From: Cupriavidus numazuensis | Lineage (GTDB): Bacteria > Pseudomonadota > Gammaproteobacteria > Burkholderiales > Burkholderiaceae | Direction of reading: 5' to 3' | DNA: 64,000 nt | Assembly (NCBI RefSeq): GCF_905397435.1 | Contig: NZ_CAJPVI010000042.1 | Coordinates: 16,118-80,117, forward strand | In this document: piece by piece, positions 17,676 to 25,571 of the stretch | Position numbering within the stretch: position 1 is the first letter of the stretch | Layout of the letters: every line of letters begins with the position of its first letter | Notes under the pieces: generated by a model | Told to the model about the DNA's origin: nothing | What the model saw: the letters and a program-made list of their open reading frames with translations, nothing else | The model's database searches: none | Position numbers and translations under genes: made by a program

Positions 17676-18614
17676 ATGTCGGGATTCCCCGTCCACCACC
17701 TGGCGCGCCCTTTGCGCACCGCTGTCCTGCTGCTTGCCGCCGCCCACCTCTCCACCGCGGCATACGCCGAAGAGATTCCACCACCCCCAGATTCCACACC
17801 AGCCAGCCCGTACACCTTCACGGGCCACGTCGACGCGGTGTCGCGCTACGTGCTGCGCGGTGCCACCAGCACCTATGGCAACGGCGCGCCGCTCGGCAAT
17901 GCCGGCGCCGACGCGCCGGAGTCCTCGCGCCCCGCGCTCCAGTGGGGCGTGGACCTGGCCCATGAAAGCGGCTGGAGCATCGGCTACTGGGCATCGATGA
18001 TCAACTACTCGTACCGGCAGCTCGGCAATTCGTACAGCGACCGCGGCATCACCGACTTCCAGAAAGACCGCTCGATCGAGAATGATTTCTACGGTGCCTA
18101 CAGCGGCAAGCTGCCCGGCGGCATCGGCTATACCGCGGGCATGACCGCGTACTACTACATCAACGGCAGCCATGCCAATGCACTCGAAACCAAAGTCGGG
18201 CTGTCCTACGGACCCGTCAGCCTCAACGCGCAAACACTGCTCAACGACGTGGTCTGGGGCAACAAGGGCGACACGTACTGGACGCTCGTATTCACTCAGC
18301 CCCTGCCGTACGGCATGACGTTCACGGCCACGGCGGGTGCCTACACCTACCGCAAGGAAGGCAAGTATCTCGGCACGACCGACACGCTCAGTGGCACAGG
18401 GTGCGGCCCCGGCGCGGCGTTCGTGGTCAATGGCTGCTATGTGGGCAACGCTCCTGTAGGCGGCGCCTTCCGCCACCTTACGCTGGCGCTTGCCGCCCCC
18501 ATTCCCGAGACACCGCTCAATGTCGGCATCCAGTGGATCCTTGGCGGCAAGAACCGCTTCGGCGTCAGCCAGAAGAACCAGTTCCTGGCCACGGTGGGAT
18601 ACGGCTTTCCCTGA
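17676..18614 (+). CDS. TorF-family putative outer-membrane porin
   Basis: This 312-residue outer-membrane beta-barrel protein belongs to the TorF/TIGR02001 group. The signal peptide covers about residues 1-31 (cleavage after AAYA). YTFTGHVDAVSRYVLRGATST is the typical first strand of this family, including the RYxxRG pattern. Alternating amphipathic strands follow (GWSIGYWASMINYSY, GGIGYTAGMTAYYYI), ending in aromatic Phe-Pro. GGAG precedes the ATG by 9 bp. The guanidine-I riboswitch directly upstream implies induction by guanidine, so the porin may let guanidine or a related compound cross the outer membrane. The link is inferred from position only. Confidence 0.85.
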   Translation: MSGFPVHHLARPLRTAVLLLAAAHLSTAAYAEEIPPPPDSTPASPYTFTGHVDAVSRYVLRGATSTYGNGAPLGNAGADAPESSRPALQWGVDLAHESGWSIGYWASMINYSYRQLGNSYSDRGITDFQKDRSIENDFYGAYSGKLPGGIGYTAGMTAYYYINGSHANALETKVGLSYGPVSLNAQTLLNDVVWGNKGDTYWTLVFTQPLPYGMTFTATAGAYTYRKEGKYLGTTDTLSGTGCGPGAAFVVNGCYVGNAPVGGAFRHLTLALAAPIPETPLNVGIQWILGGKNRFGVSQKNQFLATVGYGFP

Positions 18615-18632
18615 TGCCGTCGATGCGGACGT

Positions 18633-19028
18633 CTACCGGTAAGTCTGCAGGTAGGCCAGCAGGTCGTCGATCTGCTGGTCGTTGCCGATGCCCCAGAAGC
18701 GCATGCGCGTACCCGGCACGACCTTGCCCGGCGATTTGATGAACGCGCGCAGCGTGTCGGCCGTCCACACCACGCCGGATGCGGTCATGGCCGGCGAATA
18801 GCGATAGTCTGCAGTGCTGCCCGCGCGCCGGCCGAAGACAGCGTTGAGCTGCGGGCCGAAGGCCGCGCGTGCGGACGGACCCACACTGTGGCACGACGCG
18901 CAGCGGGTAGAAAACAGTTCCTTGCCGGCCTGGATGTCGGCGGCTGATGCGGAAGAAGCGGCGGAAGCGGCAAAAGCCACGGCAAGGCAAGTCAGCGCAG
19001 GCAGCAGGCGCGGTACAGCGTGATGCAT
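18633..19028 (-). CDS. Class I cytochrome c, periplasmic
   Basis: This 131-residue periplasmic c-type cytochrome has a signal peptide ending at about ASSASAAD (residue 30). It has one haem site, CASCH (43-47), and an axial Met109 in PGTRMRFWG. The pattern GPQLNAVFGRRAGSTADYRYSPAM is shared with mitochondrial-type cytochrome c and c-550 proteins. It would carry single electrons between periplasmic redox enzymes. It is convergent with the porin gene (18 bp apart) and stands alone. The start at 19028 fits the signal peptide, but the ribosome site is weak. Confidence 0.92.
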   Translation of the reverse strand: MHHAVPRLLPALTCLAVAFAASAASSASAADIQAGKELFSTRCASCHSVGPSARAAFGPQLNAVFGRRAGSTADYRYSPAMTASGVVWTADTLRAFIKSPGKVVPGTRMRFWGIGNDQQIDDLLAYLQTYR

Positions 19029-19047
19029 GAGTCGTACGTCGGAGTGG

Positions 19048-19080
19048 GGTCCGGATGGTCCGGATGGCCCGGATGGACAG
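19048..19080. repeat. Short tandem repeat upstream of the cytochrome gene
   Basis: Three near-perfect copies of a 9-bp unit (TCCGGATGG, the last as CCCGGATGG) follow each other. They lie 20-50 bp before the cytochrome c start, in the likely promoter or leader region. Copy number could vary by slippage. Confidence 0.6.
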
Positions 19081-19153
19081 GCCCGCATGATAGCGCGATG
19101 CGCGCCACCGCACGTCAGACAAGCGCGCGATCGGCAGCCAGCCGCTTTTCGGA

Positions 19154-19178
19154 TCGAACCTGTCGTGTTCTGGTTCGA
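19154..19178. promoter_or_regulatory. Inverted repeat upstream of the Bug-PhzF-RidA operon
   Basis: TCGAACC (19154-19160), 11 bp, GGTTCGA (19172-19178): perfect 7-bp arms 53 bp before the operon's first start codon. It is a candidate operator, perhaps for the AraC-type regulator at the other end of the operon. AraC proteins more often use direct repeats, so this is uncertain. Confidence 0.4.
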
Positions 19179-19230
19179 GAATGGCTGCGCACGTTCCTAG
19201 ACTCCTTCCATTCAGACAAGGAGACTGCAC

Positions 19231-20214
19231 GTGCCAATTCCATCCATTCCATCCTGCAAGGTCCGCCGCGCCGTGCTGGCGATCGCCGCGGGCCTTTGCT
19301 TCGGCCCTGCCTACGCCGAGACATGGCCGACCAAACCCGTCACCGTGGTTGTGCCGTTCCCCGCCGGCGGCGGCACGGACCTGGTGGTCCGCTCGATCCA
19401 GCCCATGCTGCAACGGGAACTGGGCCAGCCGGTCGTGATCGACAATCGCAGTGGTGCCGGCGGCACGATCGGATCCGGCTACGTGGCACGTGCGGCGGCC
19501 GATGGCTACACCGCCGGTGTGGTCACCACGAGCACGCATGCAGTGAGCGTGGCGCTCTATCCGAAGCTCGGCTACAACCCCGCTCAGGATTTCGCCTACG
19601 CGGGATTCATCGGCACGTCGCCGTATGTACTCGCGGTCAACCAGGCGTGGCAGGCCACCGATGTCAAGGCGCTGCTCGCCAGGCTCAAGGCCGACAAGTC
19701 GCAGCACAGCTTCGGTTCGGTAGGCGTAGGCACCGTGTCGCACCTGATGGGCGAGCAGTTCCAGAAGCTCGCGGGCACGCCGCTGGTCCACGTGCCCTAC
19801 CGCGGCGCGGCGCCTGCCTACACCGACCTCATCGGCGGACAGGTGCAATTCATGTTCGACAACCCCGTCGGTCTCGCACCGTATATCAAGGCACGAAAGA
19901 TCGCCGCGATCGCGACGACCGCCCCTACGGCGCTCCTGCCCGATGTACCCACGTTCGCGAGTCAGGGTGTGCCAGGCTTCGAACAACAACTCTGGTACGG
20001 CATCGTCTTCCCGAAGGGAACGCCCGAGCCCATCGTCACGCGCTTCAATACGGCACTGAACAAGGTGCTTGGCGACAAGGCTGTCGCGAACGATCTGGAG
20101 AGCAAGGGCGTGACCGCGCGTCCCGGCACGCCGGCAGCACTGCGGGCCACCGTGCAGAAGGACATCCCTTACTGGGGCGCCATTGCGAAGTCCGTAGGAG
20201 CGACCGGTGAGTGA
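19231..20214 (+). CDS. Bug-family (TctC-like) periplasmic solute receptor
   Basis: This 327-residue Bug receptor starts at GTG 19231, with AAGGAG 7 bp upstream. It has a signal peptide (residues 1-30, ending AYAE) and the family pattern TWPTKPVTVVVPFPAGGGTD, then NRSGAGGTIGSGYVA and PDVPTFASQGVPGFE. It is first in a three-gene operon with PhzF-like and RidA-like enzymes, which overlap each other. An AraC regulator closes the cluster on the opposite strand. It probably delivers the substrate of that enzyme pair, unidentified. It is a second, independent Bug system in the window. Confidence 0.93.
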   Translation: MPIPSIPSCKVRRAVLAIAAGLCFGPAYAETWPTKPVTVVVPFPAGGGTDLVVRSIQPMLQRELGQPVVIDNRSGAGGTIGSGYVARAAADGYTAGVVTTSTHAVSVALYPKLGYNPAQDFAYAGFIGTSPYVLAVNQAWQATDVKALLARLKADKSQHSFGSVGVGTVSHLMGEQFQKLAGTPLVHVPYRGAAPAYTDLIGGQVQFMFDNPVGLAPYIKARKIAAIATTAPTALLPDVPTFASQGVPGFEQQLWYGIVFPKGTPEPIVTRFNTALNKVLGDKAVANDLESKGVTARPGTPAALRATVQKDIPYWGAIAKSVGATGE

Positions 20215-21076
20215 CGTCAGCCTGATCCGGGTCTTTGTGCGTGGTGTCGGCGGTGGCAATCCGGTGCCGTTGGTTGCCGACGCCCGCGGCATGAGCGCGG
20301 CCCAGATGCAGGCCGTCGCCGCCGCATACGGGCATGAATCCGCGTTCGTCCTGCCGGGCGACGACGCCGGCTGCGACTGGCGCTTCCGCTTCTTCGTCCC
20401 GCTGCACGAAATGGAGATGTGCGGCCACGCAACCGTCGGCACGCTGTGGGCATTGCGCCAGTGGGGCCGCTGGACGACGCCAACTGCGCGCATCGCGACC
20501 ATCAGTGGTGTGGTGCTGGCCTACTGGGACGCGGCACGGGAATGCGTGTGGATCTCGCAGCCGGAGGTGCGCACCGAAAGACTCGATGCGCACGCGAGTG
20601 CGCGAGTGGCCGAAACGCTCGGTCTGCCTCCGGGGACCCGCACGATCGTCAACGCCGCGACCAGCCGCGTGAAGACTCTCGTAGCGTTGCCGTCCGTGGC
20701 AGAACTCGATGGCCTGCAACCCGACTTCCCGGCAATGGAAGCGTTGTGCGCTGCCATCGGCTCGACCGGGCTCTATCCGTATGCATTCGGCACGCCGCAG
20801 AACGATGGCCGACCCGTGGTTCACGCTCGGCAGTTTCCGAAATCCTCAGGCTACCCCGAGGACGCCGCCACCGGCATTGCGGCCGCCGCGCTCTGGGGAT
20901 ACCTGGCCGGCGAAGGTGCGCTAGCATGCGATGGCGCGCCCGCTGGGCCCATCGCAATATGGCAGGGCGATGCCATGGGCAGCCCGTCGGAAATCCTCGT
21001 TGCGCCACGCCGCTCAGATGATGGCGAGCCTGACGGCTGCTGGCTCAGCGGCAAGGCAGCATGGAGCCAGAAATGA
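20207..21076 (+). CDS. PhzF-family isomerase/epimerase
   Basis: This 289-residue protein of the PhzF (diaminopimelate epimerase-like) fold has the start VSDVSLIRVFVRGVGGGNPVP and the conserved Glu in AAYGHESAFVLP, the likely acid/base. EMCGHATVGTLWAL and EDAATGIAAAALWGYL are the family's two symmetry-related signatures. The GTG at 20207 overlaps the end of the Bug gene by 8 bp, and TAGGAG precedes it. Family members catalyse isomerisations such as trans-2,3-dihydro-3-hydroxyanthranilate conversion; here the substrate is unknown. The neighbours (Bug receptor and RidA) suggest an imported amino or hydroxy acid. Confidence 0.9.
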   Translation: MSDVSLIRVFVRGVGGGNPVPLVADARGMSAAQMQAVAAAYGHESAFVLPGDDAGCDWRFRFFVPLHEMEMCGHATVGTLWALRQWGRWTTPTARIATISGVVLAYWDAARECVWISQPEVRTERLDAHASARVAETLGLPPGTRTIVNAATSRVKTLVALPSVAELDGLQPDFPAMEALCAAIGSTGLYPYAFGTPQNDGRPVVHARQFPKSSGYPEDAATGIAAAALWGYLAGEGALACDGAPAGPIAIWQGDAMGSPSEILVAPRRSDDGEPDGCWLSGKAAWSQK

Positions 21077-21558
21077 TGATCGACACACCTGAAGCGCGGC
21101 TTCTCGCCGCCGGCTTTGATCTGCCCGCGGTGCCCACACCGCGCGGCAATTACGCGCCTTTCTGCGCGATACCGTTCGGCCCTTGCCGCTGGGTGTCGAT
21201 CTCCGGGCAGGTCTGTCGCGAGGACGGCGTGGCCATGTCCGGGCTATGCCAGACCCGCGACGACCTGGAGCCCGCGCGCCGGGCTGCCGAAGTCTCGATG
21301 CTCAACGCGCTTGCTGCCCTGCGGCTGGCATGCGATGGCGAGCTGTCGCGCGTGACGCAGATCGTCCGTCTGCGCGGATTCATCCGCGCCTCGGCTGACT
21401 TCGCCGGCCACCCGGCGGTGCTCGACGCGGCCTCCGCTGTCTTGCGCGTCGCGTTCCCCGATCAGCCGCTCCCCGCACGCAGCGCGCTTGGTGTGACCAG
21501 CCTGCCTGACTGCGCATGGACGGAAATCGAGATCGATGCCATCGTGACCGCCGCCTGA
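21061..21558 (+). CDS. RidA-family (YjgF) protein
   Basis: This 165-residue member of the RidA/YjgF/Rid superfamily typically hydrolyses reactive enamine/imine intermediates. Visible parts are the NYAPFCAIPFGPCRWVSISGQV strand pair and a C-terminal RSALGVTSLPDCAWTEIEIDAI that contains the conserved Arg-Ser-A-x-G pattern (expected RxAxGV). It overlaps the PhzF gene by 16 bp, a strong sign of translational coupling. The sequence is longer than canonical RidA (about 128) and belongs to a side branch. An imine intermediate in the operon's pathway is plausible but unproven. Confidence 0.85.
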   Translation: MEPEMMIDTPEARLLAAGFDLPAVPTPRGNYAPFCAIPFGPCRWVSISGQVCREDGVAMSGLCQTRDDLEPARRAAEVSMLNALAALRLACDGELSRVTQIVRLRGFIRASADFAGHPAVLDAASAVLRVAFPDQPLPARSALGVTSLPDCAWTEIEIDAIVTAA

Positions 21559-21576
21559 CGCTACCGGATACCGCGG

Positions 21577-22470
21577 CTATGGCGCATCGGGCAACTCACG
21601 CAGCAGCCGATGCAGATGTCCGCTGGAGGCAAAGCCGAGATGCACGCTGACGCTGGCCGCTGACCAGCCCGCTGCGATCAGTGCGCGCGCATGGGTCGCC
21701 AGCATGCGTCGCCGGACCGCTACGGGGCTGACACCGAACTCGATCCGGCAGGCGCGCTGCAAATGGCGGACCGATACGCCGAGTTCCGCGGCCACGGCAT
21801 CGACCGACGGCAGGCGCAAATCGCGCTCGAGCGCAACGGTGAAGCGGCGTACCATGCGCAACGCCAGCGACGCGGGTTCCTCCGGCATCGCCAGCGGCCG
21901 GCTCGCCATGATCTGCTCGACGATGGCACGCACCAGCCACGATGCGCTCGACGCGGAAATCGTCGGCGCAAGCAGTGCCTCGAGCATCGCAATGGTTGCC
22001 GCGTCCAGCCTGACCGCGCCGAACGGCCGGCACCCGGCCAGGCGATCCGGCGGCAGATAGAGCTCGCCGTGCTGCTGGCGTCCGGGCTCGGACGCCGTCA
22101 GGTGGGACGTGGACGCTGGCAACAGCACCGCAGTGCCGCGCACGAGCGTGGCGGCATGCGGGCCATCGGACTCGCCGGGCATTTCGTCCCACAACGTCCG
22201 GAGCCGGCCCATGCGCGGCCACAGCAGCATGCCGCAGTCGTGGATGTGCCATTCACGGCGGAAACCGGGCTGGCGGCTGTCGTGCAGCGCAAACCCATGT
22301 GTCGCGGTCAGGTGGAGCTTCGGTGACAGATGCGGAGCGGCGGCCATCGCAGGCGTTTCCCGGGGACGGAGAATCGGAATGCCATCGATCATACGCGGCG
22401 TGCCGGCTTTGGACGCCGAAGCTGCCGGCGCAGGCATGCAATCTCCATACCAGAATATCCAGGACGCCAC
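21577..22470 (-). CDS. AraC-family transcriptional regulator
   Basis: This 297-residue AraC regulator has an N-terminal cupin-like sensor segment (REWHIHDCGMLLWPRMGRL, then GTAVLLPASTSHLT). The C-terminal double helix-turn-helix is at about residues 200-295 (VDAVAAELGVSVRHLQRACR, then SAASVSVHLGFASSGHLHRLLR). It is convergent with the Bug-PhzF-RidA operon and is its likely regulator. The start is uncertain: MPAPAA at 22437 or MAAAPH further in are alternatives. The second recognition helix is atypical (AASVSVHLGFASSGHLHR). Confidence 0.88.
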   Translation of the reverse strand: MASWIFWYGDCMPAPAASASKAGTPRMIDGIPILRPRETPAMAAAPHLSPKLHLTATHGFALHDSRQPGFRREWHIHDCGMLLWPRMGRLRTLWDEMPGESDGPHAATLVRGTAVLLPASTSHLTASEPGRQQHGELYLPPDRLAGCRPFGAVRLDAATIAMLEALLAPTISASSASWLVRAIVEQIMASRPLAMPEEPASLALRMVRRFTVALERDLRLPSVDAVAAELGVSVRHLQRACRIEFGVSPVAVRRRMLATHARALIAAGWSAASVSVHLGFASSGHLHRLLRELPDAP

Positions 22471-22633
22471 ATGGCGGGTTTTGAATCTGCGCTATCGGCA
22501 AGCGGTCCTGCCCCACCCTTCCCGACGGCTCTGTGAACAGGCACACTGTCGCTGCCCGGACAGGAACGCCCCGCTGGCATGTGCTAGCGAGGTCGACGCC
22601 AACTCAAGTCCGTCTGAACAAGGAAAACACACC

Positions 22634-23059
22634 ATGATCACCAGCGCACGCAACCAGTTCTCCGGCGAAGTCGCCCAGGCCCGCCACGGCGCGGTCAATG
22701 ACGAAGTCATCCTGCGCCTGGCCGGCGGCCAGGAGATCGTCGCCACGGTGACCAGCGAAAGCGCCACGCGGCTCGCGCTCGCCCCCGGCAAGAAGGCGGC
22801 GGCGATGGTCAAAGCCACGTCGGTGATCGTCATGGTCGATGTGGATGCCAGCAAGGTGTCGGCCCGCAACGCAGTGAGCGGCAAGGTCACCGATATCAAG
22901 AAGGGCGCGGTCAATACCGACGTGACCATTACCGACGACAAGGGCCTGGCGATTTCCGCGATCATCACCAACAGCAGCAGCGACCGGCTCGGACTGGCCG
23001 TAGGCAAGGCCGCGGTGGCGGTGTTCAAGGCTTCCAGCGTGATCGTGGCGGTGGACTGA
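22634..23059 (+). CDS. Double-Mop molybdenum-pterin binding protein
   Basis: This 141-residue protein consists of two tandem Mop domains of about 68 residues each (SARNQFSGEVAQARHGAVNDEV and SARNAVSGKVTDIKKGAVNTDV begin them). The domains end in near-identical VIVMVDVD and VIVAVD. Such domains bind molybdate or tungstate as oligomers (Mop/ModG type) and buffer the oxyanion in the cytoplasm. The ATG at 22634 has AAGGAA upstream. No mod transport or cofactor gene is adjacent. The 163-bp upstream region has no riboswitch I can recognise. Confidence 0.92.
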   Translation: MITSARNQFSGEVAQARHGAVNDEVILRLAGGQEIVATVTSESATRLALAPGKKAAAMVKATSVIVMVDVDASKVSARNAVSGKVTDIKKGAVNTDVTITDDKGLAISAIITNSSSDRLGLAVGKAAVAVFKASSVIVAVD

Positions 23060-23160
23060 GTCGCAAAGACTCGGCAGCTCAGGCTCGCCAGGGGTTCATG
23101 ACCATGCGGTTGACCGCAATGGCCTGGCGCGGCTCTCGCTCGACGTAGTGGGGAAACGTG

Positions 23161-23847
23161 CTAGCGATGATGCTCCTGGTCGTCGCTGTCCGCGCGGCCC
23201 CCGAGGCCAAGGCCCATGCCGCCGCCTCCACCACCTTTCCCTCCGCCAGCGCCGCCAGCCCCGCCCTCTCCCTTGCCCCGCGTAGCGCCGGGCCGTGTCG
23301 GTCCCTGTCTCGGGATCGCGATCTCGCGCGGCACCGGATCGAGATCGAGCACATCGCGGATAAAGTTGCGCAGCGAAACGACCAGTTCCGCGGTATGCAC
23401 CGGACGTCCGGCAACGAGTTCGCTCGCGGCAGCAGCAGCCAGCCGCACCTGCTCTTCGGTGCCAAGCAGGATCACGTCGGACAGCGCCGCCTCGACCGCA
23501 TCGCGGATACGGCGGGCACGGTCGGTGGCCGGCAGGCCGCCCTGGATTGCCGGCTGCGCGCCGGCCTCCGGCGCGGGCGCCGTACCTGCTCGTTCGGCCT
23601 GGAGCCGCAGCTCGCGCAGATGCGAAGGGTCAACGGCCAGGTTGCCTGTGAACGATCCGCCTAGCGCCTTGTATGCTGCAATCAGGGTGCGCAGGCGTTC
23701 GTTGATCTGGCGATTCTCGCGTTCGCGGCGCTGCTGGACCGTCTGCATCAGCAGCAGCCGGATGCCCACGCCCATCAGCGTGATGACGGCGAGTCCGGCC
23801 AAAGAGAACAGCAGCCCCTGCCAGGAACTGAAATCCAGGGTGCGCAT
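23161..23847 (-). CDS. Membrane-anchored hypothetical protein with Gly-rich tail
   Basis: I do not recognise this 228-residue protein. It has one membrane helix near the N-terminus (GLLFSLAGLAVITLMGVGIRLL, in part). A basic coiled segment follows (QQRRERENRQINERLRTLI), then a helical domain (LLGTEEQVRLAAAAASELVAGRPVHT). The low-complexity tail is rich in Gly with Lys/Glu (about 190-220) and ends with charged residues. The overall shape is a cytoplasmic domain anchored to the membrane. Start MRTLDFSSWQ was chosen because the helix follows directly. It is divergent from the small motility gene. Confidence 0.7.
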   Translation of the reverse strand: MRTLDFSSWQGLLFSLAGLAVITLMGVGIRLLLMQTVQQRRERENRQINERLRTLIAAYKALGGSFTGNLAVDPSHLRELRLQAERAGTAPAPEAGAQPAIQGGLPATDRARRIRDAVEAALSDVILLGTEEQVRLAAAAASELVAGRPVHTAELVVSLRNFIRDVLDLDPVPREIAIPRQGPTRPGATRGKGEGGAGGAGGGKGGGGGGMGLGLGGRADSDDQEHHR

Positions 23848-24036
23848 ACGCGGTCTCCGTTCGCTGCGGGGGGCCAAACCGTATTGTAGGTAACACCCAC
23901 GGAGCCAGCGGGTATCCCGCGATGCGGGATGGCACTCAAGGCAGGACAAGTTCCGGACGAAAACCCTGAGGCGGGCGTCCTGGCTGCGATGCCGGGAATG
24001 CCGCTTATCCTTCAACCCTTTTCAGGAACTGAAAAC

Positions 24037-24228
24037 ATGAGCACATCCATTGTCAGCGCGCTCAATGCCGCCGATCCGGGCTCGGATCAGGTATCGCTGC
24101 TGATGCTGCGCAAGACGCTGGACCTGCAGGCCCAGAGCGTGGCCAGCCTGGTGCAGTCGGCGACCGCCGCAGCACCGGTCGCCAGCAACCCGCCCCATCT
24201 TGGCCAGAACATCGACGTAAAGGTCTGA
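24037..24228 (+). CDS. Putative motility protein (YjfB-like)
   Basis: This 63-residue protein resembles the YjfB/putative motility protein family: an N-terminal Ser/Ala part, then VSLLMLRKTLDLQAQSVASL and a Pro/Ala tail ending HLGQNIDVKV. The family is small and poorly understood, linked to flagellar gene sets. The ATG at 24037 has AGGAA 9 bp upstream. It lies 5 kb before the fli operon and has its own terminator, so it is a separate unit, possibly sharing flagellar control. Confidence 0.75.
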   Translation: MSTSIVSALNAADPGSDQVSLLMLRKTLDLQAQSVASLVQSATAAAPVASNPPHLGQNIDVKV

Positions 24229-24271
24229 GTCCGGACCGCGGTGTTGCTGGTGCGACGCCGCCGATACGCAA

Positions 24272-24308
24272 GAAAAGCCCCGCGTTCGCGGGGCTTTCAT
24301 TTTTTTTC
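24272..24308 (+). terminator. Rho-independent terminator after the motility gene
   Basis: AAAGCCCCGCG-TTCG-CGGGGCTTT forms a long GC stem with a stable UUCG tetraloop, followed by CATTTTTTTTCC. It lies 45 bp past the stop codon. It is one of the strongest terminators in the window. Confidence 0.92.
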
Positions 24309-24497
24309 CTGCAGGCCAGATGCCGGCGTCTGATTCGGGCCGCCGGGCTGACGCTGTCGGACGCCGCGGCCATGCTGGGGACATCGCCATCGGATCTGCT
24401 CCTCGCGCTTTGCGGGAAGTTCCAATCTTTCCGGGCGGCAGAGTTGCTCGGTTGGCTTGATCGCCTGAACTTCCCGTTGCAGTTGAAGAGCCGCTAG
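24309..24497 (+). pseudogene. Remnant of a HigA/XRE-type antitoxin, N-terminus missing
   Basis: Read in frame from CTG 24309 to TAG 24495-24497, this gives 62 residues that look like the C-terminal two thirds of an XRE-type antitoxin. LIRAAGLTLSDAAAMLGTSP is a good helix-turn-helix. DLLLALCGKFQSF and ELLGWLDRLNFPLQL match the L..L.GKF..f....L...L..L pattern that follows it in HigA-like proteins. No ATG, GTG or TTG precedes the helix-turn-helix. The expected N-terminal 25 or so residues are replaced by the terminator of the motility gene. No toxin partner is seen. I read it as a decayed fragment; initiation at CTG is a remote alternative. Confidence 0.65.
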
Positions 24498-24519
24498 CGG
24501 CCGGTCGCCTGGAGAGGCA

Positions 24520-25410
24520 TCAGGGCGCCGGGTTGCCGGAGCTGCCGGCAACCCTTGGATGGGCGGAACTTATCGCGGTGCGAGCCATGAGTAGCAGGTC
24601 CCAGTGCTCCTCCGTAATGTCGGATATCCAGGTATCGTGCGTCGCCATGGGCAACACGAGTAGCGTGGATGTCCCCCGGCTGGCGAGTTGCTTTTGAAGC
24701 GTCAGTCCCGCCTGAGGACCCACCAGTTCGTCCTGACCGGCTACCAGCACGGCGGAAAGCCCATGATAGTTCGCGAGCGCCGCGCTGGAATCAAACGGAG
24801 ATTTCAATAGCAGGCGGACCGGAATAAACCACATCTTATGAGCCGCTGTCTCTCGCAGACTGGTGAACGGCGTGATCAGCACCAGCTTGTCTACGCGCTC
24901 AGGCATGGCAGCGGCAATTTGCGCCGCCACGCCACTCCCCAAAGACTCACCGACAAGTGTCACGCGTCCAGGCCAGCGCTGCGAAATCTCGCGCATCAAG
25001 GCCATCGCAGAGGGAACGATGGTGGCCTGTGACGGCTTTCCCGGGTTGGGGCCAAAGCCGGGATACTCGGCCAGAACAAGGCGGTATCCCCGGGTGTTGA
25101 AGACCTTGGCCAGGCCAAGACGCTCGAAGGCATCGCCATCGTTTCCGTGAAAGAAGAGCGCTGTCTTTGTCGATGCATCAACGACTGGGGGCTCGACCAC
25201 GATCGCATTCAAGCCCGGAATGATCTGGGCTTTGGCTTCCCCCGCCTTTTCCCGCCACAGTGACTGGTCGGCCGTCACCGGGAAGTAGATGAAGTGATCC
25301 TGGCGCACATACATCCACACCAAAAGCAGGCAGTAGATCAGCACGGCAATGTGCGGCGTTTTTCTTAAGGCTAGCCGAACTTGCATAGGAAGAGCCCTTG
25401 CTAACGTCAT
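24520..25410 (-). CDS. Membrane-anchored alpha/beta hydrolase
   Basis: This alpha/beta hydrolase of about 296 residues resembles the BEM46/YfhR group. One N-terminal membrane helix (HIAVLIYCLLLVWMYV) leads into QDHFIYFP, then FFHGNDGDAFERL and the nucleophile elbow GESLGSG. An Asp region follows (VAGQDELVGP), then a His in MATHDTW. It is probably a serine esterase or lipase-like enzyme facing the periplasm. The start is uncertain between 25410 and 25386, and both have weak ribosome sites. It is divergent from a small lipoprotein gene. Confidence 0.82.
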   Translation of the reverse strand: MTLARALPMQVRLALRKTPHIAVLIYCLLLVWMYVRQDHFIYFPVTADQSLWREKAGEAKAQIIPGLNAIVVEPPVVDASTKTALFFHGNDGDAFERLGLAKVFNTRGYRLVLAEYPGFGPNPGKPSQATIVPSAMALMREISQRWPGRVTLVGESLGSGVAAQIAAAMPERVDKLVLITPFTSLRETAAHKMWFIPVRLLLKSPFDSSAALANYHGLSAVLVAGQDELVGPQAGLTLQKQLASRGTSTLLVLPMATHDTWISDITEEHWDLLLMARTAISSAHPRVAGSSGNPAP

Positions 25411-25571
25411 GCGCCCACTTGCGGTATCGTCGGAAAGCGAAAAAACTCGCAAACGACGGCTCCGTCGATGATGGTACGCCAGTACCGTCACTGATGGTGG
25501 CCTGCGGCCAGAGTCAGGCGAAGACAAGACGGTTCGCCTAAACTTTTGACAGAACGACTAGGAGCCTTGCC

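Noticed and set aside
22471..22633. Molybdenum-cofactor riboswitch before the double-Mop gene
   Set aside because: I looked for the conserved Moco aptamer blocks and found none. There is no ModE-type box either.
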